Positions 10,354 to 21,555 are shown, numbered from the stretch's first letter. The stretch is 27,420 bases of DNA from Larix sibirica (GCA_004151065.3 NWUY0300041874.1:14161-41580), one strand, 5' to 3'. Program-made: numbers and translations. Notes: generated by a model from the sequence alone, not told the origin.

Positions 10354-10524
10354 AACCAACTATAGATCCATGTTAACACCAGATCTACCAAGCTCGAGAG
10401 GGATCAAATCCCTTCAGGTGCAAACATAGTTTAAAGAATAAAAATTGAGGAAATGTTTTCACCTAAAGGGATTTGATTCCTCTATTTGCTTGGTCGATGA
10501 GAGTTAAGATGAATCTATGTTCAT
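10354..10524. mobile_element. MITE-like inverted-repeat element with internal palindrome
   Basis: The left arm reads aaccaactatagatccatgt from 10354, and the right arm is its imperfect inverse ending near 10524. Pairing continues inward: tcgagagggatcaaatccct on the left corresponds to agggatttgattcctcta on the right, so nearly the whole element folds into one long hairpin with a loop of about 35 bases. It lies upstream of the copia gag remnant. It encodes no protein. Confidence 0.65.
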
Positions 10525-10659
10525 TTATTTTATTATAATGATTTTTTTTTTCATTTTTCATTTTTAGGAGGTCAATTTTTTCCTATCTATTTTATGTGCA
10601 ATGCCTAACACTTACAAATTCATTCACTTCAAATTATAAAGAAAATTATTAATGAGATT

Positions 10660-10700
10660 CCACTATTACTACTACTATTATTATTATTATGATTAGTATT
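10660..10700. repeat. ATT/ACT trinucleotide microsatellite
   Basis: The run attactactactattattattattatgatta is a short trinucleotide repeat, slightly interrupted. Confidence 0.8.
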
Positions 10701-10918
10701 AGTTTTGTAAAATATTATATTGGACCAACATATGTGATTGATTTTACAATGATTCTCTTCAATATACATCTCTAAATTTGCGTAGAGAGAGACTTTATAA
10801 AGATGATTAATGTTTTTCAAACAAAAAAAATTACATAGTTTGTTTAATTGATACCAGCATAAACAAAAGCAAAAACAAAAATATTAAATACTTTAAATAA
10901 TATTACACATTTAAACTC

Positions 10919-10944
10919 AATATATATATATATATATATATATA
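10919..10944. repeat. (TA)n microsatellite
   Basis: A run of about 12 to 13 uninterrupted TA dinucleotides in otherwise AT-rich DNA. Confidence 0.9.
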
Positions 10945-11440
10945 ACTTGGAATTTGTTATATTTGGAACTATGAATTTTTTTTTTGATCCTAGCAACATT
11001 CCTTCAATTCATTGTGAATTAAAATAATTACTTTAGGATCATAGCCAATATTTACTAACCGTAATAAATAGGATTACTAAATACATAATGTAAAGTTAAG
11101 TTTTTTTATATTATTTTGTTTAATCCAAGATAGTATATTTAATAATTAAACAATCATGCATAATTAATATATAGTAAATACATAGTACATAATTAAGCGT
11201 AATTAGGGTTAGTAAATACATAGTATAAAGTTAAACTTTAGTATGTATTAAATTAAACTTTAATTTTATATATAATAAAGTTCAATTTATATTATTTATT
11301 TACTAATCCTAATTATGTTTATGTATTTAATATATATTAAATAGGTATAACTATTTAATTATTAAATATACTATATTGGATTGATATTTTGTTTTTGTAT
11401 ATGTGACATCATTTAAATGATTTCATTGAATATTACATTG
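10945..11440. other. Very AT-rich stretch without recognisable genes
   Basis: Short words recur here, for example aatacatagta and taattaagcgtaattagggttagtaaata near 11130-11230, and the mirrored form actaatcctaattatg near 11300. This suggests local inverted duplication, but no gene or named repeat is recognisable. Confidence 0.3.
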
Positions 11441-11449
11441 AATTTGGTG

Positions 11450-12290
11450 TTCAATTAAACATCTTGATCAAACTTATTGCAAGTGTTTGTTGCATTGATT
11501 TTGGTAAAAAAATATTGCAAGTTTATTTCTTGCATTTATTTCAATGTCTCCTCGCTTTGCGATAAGTATGTATTGCATTTGTCGATTAAACATATTGATG
11601 AAGCATATTGCAAGCATTTGTTGAATTGATTTCAAGGATTTCCTTATTTGATGTAGGGTGTAACTTAGTTATAGTGCATTTTAGTTGTCATGCATTGGTT
11701 TTGAGATGAAAATGTATTATGATTTCTCTCTTTGATATAGTATTTTAGTTGTAGTGCATTTTAGGGGTTGTGCTTTGGTTTTAATATGAGAATTTATGAC
11801 GAATTCCCTCTCTTTTACATCTTGATTAACCATATTGCAAGTATTTGTTACAAAATTGATTTTATTGATATCATTTTTTGAGATAAGGTAAGGGTTACAC
11901 ATTAAACATTTTGGTCAATCATATTGTAAGCATTTGTTGCGTTCGTTTCAATGATTTCTTTCTTTAAAATAGGGTTTTAGTTATAGTGCATTTAGTGGTT
12001 GTGCAATGGTTTTTAGATGAAAATATGTGATGAATTCCCTCTTTTTTACATCTTAATCCAACATATTGCAAGATTTTGTTGCATTGGTTTTAATGATTTC
12101 TCTCTTTTATATAGGGTAAGGGTTACCTATTAAACATTTTGATCAAGCATATTGAAAACATGTTTGCATTGATTTCATTGATTTATCTCTATGGTTTTAG
12201 TACATTTTAGTGGTTGTGCAATGGTTTTAAGATACAAATCTTTGATGACTTCCCTTTCTTTTACATCTCATGTACATTGGACCACTATTT
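11450..12290. repeat. Decayed minisatellite-like array
   Basis: Phrases such as catattgcaagtatttgttg, gtgcattttagtggttgtgc, agatgaaaatatgtgatg, gaattccctctcttttacat and taagggttacacattaaaca recur in the same order. The gaattccctc anchor occurs at 11801 and 12032 (231 bases apart), and a diverged form at 12246 (214 bases). Shorter partial units precede at about 11458 and 11588. Units are diverged and carry indels. No reading frame spans them. Confidence 0.7.
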
Positions 12291-12451
12291 GTATTATTAC
12301 CAACATATATCTCTTCACAAACATGATAGATTTGAACTTCATCCAATTAATCAATGTTATAAGGTAGAAGTCATCACACATTTTCATCTCAAAAAAATTC
12401 ATACACATAATGATGATCATCTACAAATTTCATGTGATTACCCATGATTGA

Positions 12452-12572
12452 AACCAACCTTGATCCATCTTAACTCCATATATACCATGTGTCGAGAGGG
12501 ATCAAATCCCTCGATTTGCAAACCTCTCCAACAAGACATAGACAATAAAAAAGGTTTCCACATGTCTATGTC
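12452..12572. mobile_element. Single arm of the MITE-like family and adjacent hairpin
   Basis: The sequence aaccaaccttgatccatctt (from 12452) followed by tcgagagggatcaaatccct (from 12492) matches the left arm and inner block of the element at 10354. The inner block cgagagggatcaaatccctcg is itself a near-palindrome. The right arm is missing. Shortly after it, gacatagac (12535-12543) and gtctatgtc (12564-12572) form a separate 9-bp perfect inverted repeat. Confidence 0.5.
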
Positions 12573-12599
12573 AGGACAATAATTTGTATTATTATTTTT

Positions 12600-13215
12600 T
12601 TCTTTGCTAGTAACTTGTAGGACTAGCATGTGGTCTAAGTAGTTTCTTAGCCACATCTAAGCCATCACTTGGAGATTGCATTAGACATAGGCCACACCAA
12701 CTCTTCCCATGGTCTTATTTTAAGTGTCTCCTCCGAGCTACCTTGCGGGGTTTGAACTCACGTCACCATGTAAACAAAGCTAGTAGAAACCAACCATCAT
12801 AACTAAATTTGACTATTAGCAAAATTTGAGTATAATTTATATTATTGTTTTTTTTGTAGACTTAGTACCCAAGAGTTTAGAATGGGTGACTTATCACAAG
12901 GCATGCCTTAATAATACACCCATTCACCATTTATTCTATCAGCTTAATTTGTCTTAGTATTGAAGGAATATAAAATTACTATTTTAAATATATTGTAATT
13001 TGATTTTTGATTTAATTTTGGAACAATCGAAATGACTATCCCCATATACAAGCATCAATTTTTTGTTGGTTTTATTTATGTTCGATTAACTTATTCTCAC
13101 AATCGAGTGGCTCATCAAGATTTCGTTAATTTATGATTAAATTGAAATATATTGCCATATAAATTTTGATTGAATTGAAATATATGACAAAATAAATTTT
13201 GATTGTTTAGAGTGG
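12600..13215. other. Unassigned DNA left of the duplicated segment
   Basis: No gene is recognised. An 8-bp inverted repeat, aatgggtg and cacccatt, lies at about 12881-12888 and 12919-12926. The phrase aaattttgattgaattgaaatatat occurs in two similar forms at about 13140-13200. The motif ggggtttgaactcacg near 12750 resembles a degraded tRNA/SINE B box, but no A box or element ends are seen. Confidence 0.3.
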
Positions 13216-13270
13216 TGTTGGGGCACAGGTTTTGATCAAACCCTTCTTAAAAAGAGAGAAAAAGATGAGG

Positions 13271-13710
13271 TGAAAAGAATTTAGATTATTATGATTTCCC
13301 TATATAAATATTTTTTTTCTGGGGGGGATATTTCAGTTTTTTTTAAGCGAATTATTACAGTTGCTACAAAATTGTGAATCTTAACATCCAAGAAACGACT
13401 ATTTTTCTGTGATGCAACTGGTAGTTCTGTCTAAAACAAGTTATTTTTCACTATTTTTCTGTGATGCAACTGGTAGTTCTGTGTGAAAAGAATTTAGATT
13501 ATTATGATTTCCCTATATAAAGATTTATTTTTTGCGGGGTGCAATATTTCATTTTTTTTAAGCGAATTATTACAGTTGCTACAAAATTGTGAATCTTAAC
13601 ATCCAAGAAACGACTATTTTTCTGTGATGCAACTGGTAGTTCTGTCTAAATCAAGTTATTTTTCACTATTTTTCTGTGATGCAACTGGTAGTTCTGTCTA
13701 AAACAAGTTA
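13271..13710. repeat. 213-bp tandem duplication with 52-bp sub-repeats
   Basis: The phrase tgaaaagaatttagattatt starts at 13271 and at 13484, a period of 213. Each unit ends in two copies of a ~52-bp block that starts ctatttttctgtgatgcaac (13399 and 13451 in unit 1). Units 1 and 2 differ by small changes, such as ctgggggggatatttc versus gcggggtgcaatatttc and taaaacaag versus taaatcaag. The second copy of the large segment (17648 onward) has only one unit: its left half matches unit 1 and its right half matches unit 2. Confidence 0.85.
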
Positions 13711-14559
13711 TGTTTTTTGTTGTAAGATGATTGGATTTGGATGTAAACATTGAAGGAAGTGTTAAAAATAGTGCAATTAAACATACAACACAGTTATGGT
13801 AGTAAGAGTCCATTTCCTGTTTGAAACGATGCCATTCTTCCTATTATTTAACAATTTAAACATAATTCAATCCCAGTGTAACATAACGGACATCATAAAG
13901 GTGATTAAAAGCGTGCTTTATTGCTATTAATTTATTTATAAGCGATGGACAGTTACTCTGCATTTCAGACACTTCTGGGTACGTTATGATCAAATGTAAC
14001 GGAAATTTCATCCTTTTCATACACGGTCAGCAAGTCTTCAGAATTTGTTACAAACATCAAATAAACCTTTCAATTTGTTACAACTTCAAATTCGTGCTGT
14101 AATGCTCGCAAGATTGCATGCGGATGTGAGAAAACGTGAATACAGTTATGAAAGTGGAATATGATAAAAAACGTGAACGCCATTTATGGAAATCGAATCT
14201 TTCTATTAATAACAATGAGGAATGTCTTTTCTCATCATCACTCCACGAATCTCGTCCCACGAGGAGAAGTTCAAGATCTATGCAATTCAGATGTCTTAAA
14301 ACTAAATATCACAAACAGCCTTATAGCAGGGCTTATGTAAAACAATTATTTTTTTCTTCCTTTGCTAACTACAGATCTCACAAGTTGATTTCTGAACTCG
14401 CAAAGGATGGAGAACTTATAAAATTGGTTTTCTTTTCCAATTCCAAGGCTTAATATATTGTAACCAGAGAATGACATCATGATTCAATTATATACGTCGA
14501 AATGGAAATCCCAATATGTTAAACTTTAAACTTGGATTATATCTCCCTGCAGTTATGGG
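13711..14559 (-). other. 3' flank of SWEET copy 1
   Basis: This is the DNA downstream of the stop codon on the minus strand. It contains open frames of up to 105 codons with no family resemblance, which I take as chance. Candidate polyadenylation signals on the minus strand are AATAAA at 13917-13922 and a second nearby (about 13931-13938). They would imply a long 3' UTR or one with an intron, so transcript ends are uncertain. The same sequence recurs at 17873-18721. Confidence 0.35.
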
Positions 14560-16653
14560 TCATGCTTTCAACTGCATTTCAATGTCTTGATCTGCCGGCG
14601 GAGGCTTTGTTTTATCTTTGCAACAAGCTGGGTCTTCTACAGTACCGTCTTTCAATTCCATCTTGCCTGCGTCGAATTTTCTGTTTTCAATCTTTCGGTT
14701 CATTTTCTGACGATAAATACAGTATACCACCATCTGAATTAAACCCAATGCTAATCCAAAAAAATTCGGAGCCTGCATCAGACAAACAAATATATAGGAT
14801 CAGACAGCAAATATATACGATTAGAAGAATGAGGTCTATATATTAAATGATTAGATTGTATAATCTATTATGGGAAGTGTTTTGAAAAGTGATGAATTTA
14901 TATATAGAGAGTTTAAATTATATTTCAGGAAAGAATACATATATTTGGTCGTATAAACACAAATCTCAAATCTGTTTATTTTTTTTGGGCAGGAATGAGA
15001 GATTTATATTTTATTAGTCAGGAGACATAACTTTGAGGATTGGAAAGATTTATATTTTATCACTCTCTAGACATTTTGAGGATTCCCAATTTTAAAGGCT
15101 AGCGGCCCCCTTACTCTAAACTCCCCTTAACCACAGCTCAGCCTACTTAATTTTATGTGTTAACTAAGTCTTTTGTTAAAACTAATATGTTCAGCTAGTG
15201 GTAAGCTTACCATGATAAGGATATCTTTTCCCAAAGCTCCATAGGTCAACCACAATATACTGCACATGAAAGCGAGCAGTGATAAAGAAAAGGGCATGAA
15301 CTCCACACTTTTCGTTTGAATCACCAGTTTCTGCATCGCCCAAATGTGAGAAAAAGATAAACGTATTAATTCAGGAAGTTAAAAAATTCAGAATCCTGTC
15401 ATCTGAAGATTGTGATGGTGAAAAACAAAATACACAGGCATTTAATTTTTTTGAAGCAAAGCAAGCGAGAGCTTACAATTACGGACAGTGGAGAACCATA
15501 TAGAGTCACAGTCGCCACCATCCCTGTAGTTCCTACGAGTACTTTCTTATTCTTGTGATCATGGAGAGCAAAGAAAGAAATCGTTGCAACAGTGCCAAAC
15601 AACGTGAACACGCCCACAAGCATTCTCAGCATTGTTTTCTGTCAACAATATTTGAGATCCATTAGTTTACACTGAATAGTAAATACCATCAAAGCTGCCT
15701 AAGCAATATACGATAGTCTGCTAATACAAATATTATATTCTCACGCAACAGTAGGGTAGTAAAAGGATATTTCTTCTGGCCATAAATTTGACATGAATAT
15801 CGTAGAAATCAGAAATTTGAAGTATGAACAGTGTATGAAATAATGTATTCTAGGTTTTTGAACCCTAACATCTAAAAATTAATCTGCAAAATCTAGATGG
15901 ATGAAAACCTTTATTTCTTCATTTATTCATGTTGCTGAATTCCAATAACTAAACAAAGTTCGTTCGCTGCATGATTACATCATAAATTTGACATAGATCT
16001 AATAAACCTAATAGGAGATTTTGCCCAATTTTCAGTTGAACTAGGTCATCTAAAAATTAACAATATGTCGCTGAATTCCAGAAACACCTGGAAGAAAGTC
16101 TGTTACACGATTAGAATTATTGAGAAAGATGCATACCTTGACTTTAGGTGGAGCAAAAGTAAGATAGATGGATATGAAACAGATCTCGAGGAGGAACCCA
16201 ATGCAGTTGACAGCCAATACTACAATGTTCTCCCAGCCCATGCTTATAAGAGGCGAACCATACCACATATAAATAAGACAGTTAAACAGCGCTATTGCAT
16301 ACGGAAAGCCTGAGAAATCCTCAGTTGATCGTTTCTGTATCACTCGCTTGAACGTAGTACTGCTCGAAAAAATTGCAGGATTAGTATAAATTCTGTAAAA
16401 AACCGACATCGTCCTAAAATTACAGTTTTAGGACAAGAATACTTACATGGGTGCCGCATACATAAGCAAAGAAATGGCACTTCCTGTAAATTCAGACAAG
16501 CAGGGAACATTTAGTTCATTCTATACCCAAGACGGTTTATAAGTAAACAGAAAATTCCTACTTTTAGCCTGCTATATGAAGCTATTTCCTAATATATTAG
16601 GGTTAGGTTATACAACCTAAAATGCCAACCCCGGAACGTATCAAGTTCAGCAT
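14560..16653 (-). CDS. SWEET: SWEET bidirectional sugar transporter (clade I, SWEET3-like), copy 1
   Basis: Six minus-strand exons join in frame: 16617-16653, 16447-16483, 16137-16359, 15477-15638, 15211-15330 and 14560-14772 (stop included), 263 residues in all. Every intron has GT and AG ends. Two 37-nt first exons are typical of plant SWEET genes. Exon 1 starts MLNLIRSGVGIL, and the start has A at -3. The protein shows two MtN3/saliva repeats. The first has YAAPITTFKRV (about 22-31), KRSTEDFSGFPY (34-45), MWYGSPL and VNCIG (N76). The second has YGSPLSVI, KSVEFMPFSLSLL, ILWLTYG (W180) and APNFFG (N196), with seven expected membrane helices and a hydrophilic tail from about 217. The pocket asparagines, the tryptophan and the helix prolines are present. 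SWEETs move sugars down their gradient across plasma or vacuolar membranes; substrate and location are not shown by sequence. GILG at the start and FNCLIYMWYG resemble SWEET3 as I know it. Confidence 0.92.
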
Positions 16654-17393
16654 TTCTTCCAACTTGTTGAAAGCTGAATTTCTGAAAAAAATGCTGCCTC
16701 TGTCACTGAGGATGAGGAGGAGGAGGGTTTGTTCAATTGCTTTCCTCTTGCAGCTCAGAGATAAGAAGAGGGTGGCATACTTATACAGGCATTCTGTTTT
16801 TCAGTGTTTTGCCTAACGCGCAACAAAGATTCCCTGAACTGGGTGGAGAACACTGGCGATAAGAAAGAAAGAAGGAAATTAATTATATTAAGGACACGGA
16901 AGCAGCGGAAAAGCCCCGAGAGATGGCTTTATTCATCAAAATCAACGAAACTAATACCAACCCGCGTCGTCGGTTTAGATGAAAGCGTATTCTAGCCCAC
17001 TTGTTCGTGGCCGATCGTCGTCCAAATGCAGTACAACCTTATAATTGAACTTGATCGGTTTGATTTCTTTTGCCTCTGCCTTTACGGAATTTTGATAAAT
17101 CATTTGAAAGTGCCATAAAGTTATTTGATTTTATATATATTTTGTGTGTTCGCTGCTTCTCCACGCATCTAGCGGTATATTTAGCAGAGGGAATGTGTGG
17201 CATGACAACCTTTTTTTCGACGGTTATGCCAAAGTTCTTTCATTCAGTTGGTTTTCCTGAATTGTCACCTAAAGAGCGTTTCATCCGTTGTGGTTTTTTT
17301 TTTTCCCCTTAATCCCTGCAATCAATTTCATGGATTTCCCTGTAAACAGATAAATTCTTTAGTGAGCGTGCTATGCCTACGTTATCATTACGT
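16654..17393 (-). promoter_or_regulatory. 5' flank and putative promoter of SWEET copy 1
   Basis: Upstream on the minus strand, CCTGTATAAGTATGCC holds a TATA-like TATAAGT at 16779-16785, about 125 bases before the start codon. It is followed by a C/T-rich leader (cctcctcctcctc near 16715-16727), as in many plant 5' leaders. The transcription start is not provable here. Further upstream the sequence is less AT-rich than the surroundings up to about 17200. The small open frames in this stretch match nothing. Confidence 0.4.
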
Positions 17394-17593
17394 TAATCTC
17401 GCGTCCATTTTCATTCTACCGAGTCCAATGATTCATTTTGCTACCATGAGTTAATCTACCATCCATTTTCATTTTACAGAGTCCAATGATGCATTACAAT
17501 GTAGTAATTTGTATTATAAAGATGTTGTATTATCCATTTTCATTTTACAAGTCCAATGATGCATTACAATGTAGTAATTTGTATTATAAAGAT
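17394..17593. repeat. Truncated tandem repeat at the end of copy 1
   Basis: Here begins the repeat fully seen at 21556-22240: two 71-base units each containing atccattttcattttac and aatgtagtaatttgtattat. It breaks off after aaagat at 17593. Confidence 0.85.
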
Positions 17594-17594
17594 N
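17594..17594. other. Single N at the junction of the two identical copies
   Basis: Copy 1 ends at 17593 and copy 2 begins at 17595. The unresolved base lies exactly between them, which is what two overlapping, unmerged contigs placed end to end would produce. Confidence 0.85.
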
Positions 17595-17872
17595 TGTTGG
17601 GGCACAGGTTTGATCAAACCTTCTTAAAAATAAAGAAAAATAAGAGGTGAAAAGAATTTAGATTATTATGATTTCCCTATATAAATATTTTTTTTCTGGG
17701 GGGGATATTTCAGTTTTTTTTAAGCGAATTATTACAGTTGCTACAAAATTGTGAATCTTAACATCCAAGAAACGACTATTTTTCTGTGATGCAACTGGTA
17801 GTTCTGTCTAAATCAAGTTATTTTTCACTATTTTTCTGTGATGCAACTGGTAGTTCTGTCTAAAACAAGTTA

Positions 17873-18721
17873 TGTTTTTTGTTGTAAGATGATTGGATTT
17901 GGATGTAAACATTGAAGGAAGTGTTAAAAATAGTGCAATTAAACATACAACACAGTTATGGTAGTAAGAGTCCATTTCCTGTTTGAAACGATGCCATTCT
18001 TCCTATTATTTAACAATTTAAACATAATTCAATCCCAGTGTAACATAACGGACATCATAAAGGTGATTAAAAGCGTGCTTTATTGCTATTAATTTATTTA
18101 TAAGCGATGGACAGTTACTCTGCATTTCAGACACTTCTGGGTACGTTATGATCAAATGTAACGGAAATTTCATCCTTTTCATACACGGTCAGCAAGTCTT
18201 CAGAATTTGTTACAAACATCAAATAAACCTTTCAATTTGTTACAACTTCAAATTCGTGCTGTAATGCTCGCAAGATTGCATGCGGATGTGAGAAAACGTG
18301 AATACAGTTATGAAAGTGGAATATGATAAAAAACGTGAACGCCATTTATGGAAATCGAATCTTTCTATTAATAACAATGAGGAATGTCTTTTCTCATCAT
18401 CACTCCACGAATCTCGTCCCACGAGGAGAAGTTCAAGATCTATGCAATTCAGATGTCTTAAAACTAAATATCACAAACAGCCTTATAGCAGGGCTTATGT
18501 AAAACAATTATTTTTTTCTTCCTTTGCTAACTACAGATCTCACAAGTTGATTTCTGAACTCGCAAAGGATGGAGAACTTATAAAATTGGTTTTCTTTTCC
18601 AATTCCAAGGCTTAATATATTGTAACCAGAGAATGACATCATGATTCAATTATATACGTCGAAATGGAAATCCCAATATGTTAAACTTTAAACTTGGATT
18701 ATATCTCCCTGCAGTTATGGG
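17873..18721 (-). other. 3' flank of SWEET copy 2
   Basis: Identical to 13711-14559 as far as I compared. Open frames of up to 105 codons here are the same chance frames as in copy 1. Candidate AATAAA signals lie at about 18079-18100 on the minus strand. Confidence 0.35.
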
Positions 18722-20815
18722 TCATGCTTTCAACTGCATTTCAATGTCTTGATCTGCCGGCGGAGGCTTTGTTTTATCTTTGCAACAAGCTGGGTCTTCT
18801 ACAGTACCGTCTTTCAATTCCATCTTGCCTGCGTCGAATTTTCTGTTTTCAATCTTTCGGTTCATTTTCTGACGATAAATACAGTATACCACCATCTGAA
18901 TTAAACCCAATGCTAATCCAAAAAAATTCGGAGCCTGCATCAGACAAACAAATATATAGGATCAGACAGCAAATATATACGATTAGAAGAATGAGGTCTA
19001 TATATTAAATGATTAGATTGTATAATCTATTATGGGAAGTGTTTTGAAAAGTGATGAATTTATATATAGAGAGTTTAAATTATATTTCAGGAAAGAATAC
19101 ATATATTTGGTCGTATAAACACAAATCTCAAATCTGTTTATTTTTTTTGGGCAGGAATGAGAGATTTATATTTTATTAGTCAGGAGACATAACTTTGAGG
19201 ATTGGAAAGATTTATATTTTATCACTCTCTAGACATTTTGAGGATTCCCAATTTTAAAGGCTAGCGGCCCCCTTACTCTAAACTCCCCTTAACCACAGCT
19301 CAGCCTACTTAATTTTATGTGTTAACTAAGTCTTTTGTTAAAACTAATATGTTCAGCTAGTGGTAAGCTTACCATGATAAGGATATCTTTTCCCAAAGCT
19401 CCATAGGTCAACCACAATATACTGCACATGAAAGCGAGCAGTGATAAAGAAAAGGGCATGAACTCCACACTTTTCGTTTGAATCACCAGTTTCTGCATCG
19501 CCCAAATGTGAGAAAAAGATAAACGTATTAATTCAGGAAGTTAAAAAATTCAGAATCCTGTCATCTGAAGATTGTGATGGTGAAAAACAAAATACACAGG
19601 CATTTAATTTTTTTGAAGCAAAGCAAGCGAGAGCTTACAATTACGGACAGTGGAGAACCATATAGAGTCACAGTCGCCACCATCCCTGTAGTTCCTACGA
19701 GTACTTTCTTATTCTTGTGATCATGGAGAGCAAAGAAAGAAATCGTTGCAACAGTGCCAAACAACGTGAACACGCCCACAAGCATTCTCAGCATTGTTTT
19801 CTGTCAACAATATTTGAGATCCATTAGTTTACACTGAATAGTAAATACCATCAAAGCTGCCTAAGCAATATACGATAGTCTGCTAATACAAATATTATAT
19901 TCTCACGCAACAGTAGGGTAGTAAAAGGATATTTCTTCTGGCCATAAATTTGACATGAATATCGTAGAAATCAGAAATTTGAAGTATGAACAGTGTATGA
20001 AATAATGTATTCTAGGTTTTTGAACCCTAACATCTAAAAATTAATCTGCAAAATCTAGATGGATGAAAACCTTTATTTCTTCATTTATTCATGTTGCTGA
20101 ATTCCAATAACTAAACAAAGTTCGTTCGCTGCATGATTACATCATAAATTTGACATAGATCTAATAAACCTAATAGGAGATTTTGCCCAATTTTCAGTTG
20201 AACTAGGTCATCTAAAAATTAACAATATGTCGCTGAATTCCAGAAACACCTGGAAGAAAGTCTGTTACACGATTAGAATTATTGAGAAAGATGCATACCT
20301 TGACTTTAGGTGGAGCAAAAGTAAGATAGATGGATATGAAACAGATCTCGAGGAGGAACCCAATGCAGTTGACAGCCAATACTACAATGTTCTCCCAGCC
20401 CATGCTTATAAGAGGCGAACCATACCACATATAAATAAGACAGTTAAACAGCGCTATTGCATACGGAAAGCCTGAGAAATCCTCAGTTGATCGTTTCTGT
20501 ATCACTCGCTTGAACGTAGTACTGCTCGAAAAAATTGCAGGATTAGTATAAATTCTGTAAAAAACCGACATCGTCCTAAAATTACAGTTTTAGGACAAGA
20601 ATACTTACATGGGTGCCGCATACATAAGCAAAGAAATGGCACTTCCTGTAAATTCAGACAAGCAGGGAACATTTAGTTCATTCTATACCCAAGACGGTTT
20701 ATAAGTAAACAGAAAATTCCTACTTTTAGCCTGCTATATGAAGCTATTTCCTAATATATTAGGGTTAGGTTATACAACCTAAAATGCCAACCCCGGAACG
20801 TATCAAGTTCAGCAT
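18722..20815 (-). CDS. SWEET: SWEET bidirectional sugar transporter (clade I, SWEET3-like), copy 2
   Basis: The exons are those of copy 1 shifted by 4162: 20779-20815, 20609-20645, 20299-20521, 19639-19800, 19373-19492 and 18722-18934, again 263 residues with all splice sites kept. No coding difference from copy 1 was found, and introns and flanks agree as well. True paralogues of any age would differ at least in introns, so this is either a very recent tandem duplicate or the same gene assembled twice. Its upstream flank runs into the intact tandem repeat at 21556-22240, while copy 1 lacks that outer flank. If only one gene exists, this copy has the correct 5' side and copy 1 the correct 3' side. 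Confidence 0.88.
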
Positions 20816-21555
20816 TTCTTCCAACTTGTTGAAAGCTGAATTTCTGAAAAAAATGCTGCCTCTGTCACTGAGGATGAGGAGGAGGAGGGTTTGTTCAATT
20901 GCTTTCCTCTTGCAGCTCAGAGATAAGAAGAGGGTGGCATACTTATACAGGCATTCTGTTTTTCAGTGTTTTGCCTAACGCGCAACAAAGATTCCCTGAA
21001 CTGGGTGGAGAACACTGGCGATAAGAAAGAAAGAAGGAAATTAATTATATTAAGGACACGGAAGCAGCGGAAAAGCCCCGAGAGATGGCTTTATTCATCA
21101 AAATCAACGAAACTAATACCAACCCGCGTCGTCGGTTTAGATGAAAGCGTATTCTAGCCCACTTGTTCGTGGCCGATCGTCGTCCAAATGCAGTACAACC
21201 TTATAATTGAACTTGATCGGTTTGATTTCTTTTGCCTCTGCCTTTACGGAATTTTGATAAATCATTTGAAAGTGCCATAAAGTTATTTGATTTTATATAT
21301 ATTTTGTGTGTTCGCTGCTTCTCCACGCATCTAGCGGTATATTTAGCAGAGGGAATGTGTGGCATGACAACCTTTTTTTCGACGGTTATGCCAAAGTTCT
21401 TTCATTCAGTTGGTTTTCCTGAATTGTCACCTAAAGAGCGTTTCATCCGTTGTGGTTTTTTTTTTTCCCCTTAATCCCTGCAATCAATTTCATGGATTTC
21501 CCTGTAAACAGATAAATTCTTTAGTGAGCGTGCTATGCCTACGTTATCATTACGT
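20816..21555 (-). promoter_or_regulatory. 5' flank and putative promoter of SWEET copy 2
   Basis: The TATA-like TATAAGT on the minus strand is at 20941-20947, and the C/T-rich leader lies between it and the start codon at 20815, as in copy 1. Confidence 0.4.

Larger units (their letters stand above)
13216..17593. repeat. Duplicated segment, copy 1
   Basis: From about 13550 to 17593 every line compared is identical to the sequence 4162 bases further on, ending exactly at the N at 17594. The left edge at 13216 corresponds to 17595, the first base after the N. Copy 1 carries one additional 213-bp unit in its left part (13271-13483 versus 13484-about 13700) that copy 2 lacks. The segment holds a whole SWEET gene with flanks on both sides. 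Confidence 0.9.

Noticed and set aside
10845-10860. TGGTATCA on the minus strand as a copia primer-binding site
   Set aside because: Only eight bases fit, the site is about 590 bases from the gag start with an inverted-repeat element between, and no LTR end adjoins it.
12740-12765. Possible SINE or tRNA B box (ggtttgaactc)
   Set aside because: No A box at the right distance, no cloverleaf and no element ends or poly(A) tail.
14136-14453. 105-codon plus-strand open frame, repeated at 18298-18615
   Set aside because: It lies in the 3' flank of SWEET, matches no family, and is overlapped by opposite-strand frames. Its presence twice only reflects the duplicated segment.
14532-14846. 104-codon plus-strand open frame over the last SWEET exon
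   Set aside because: It is the antisense shadow of exon 6, whose minus-strand translation is clearly SWEET.
16065-16313. 82-codon plus-strand open frame over SWEET exon 3
   Set aside because: Antisense shadow of the exon carrying the first MtN3 repeat.
16050-16409. Reading the 119-codon minus-strand frame as one protein
   Set aside because: Only 16137-16359 is exon; both ends of the frame run into introns, as shown by the acceptor and donor and by loss of family similarity.
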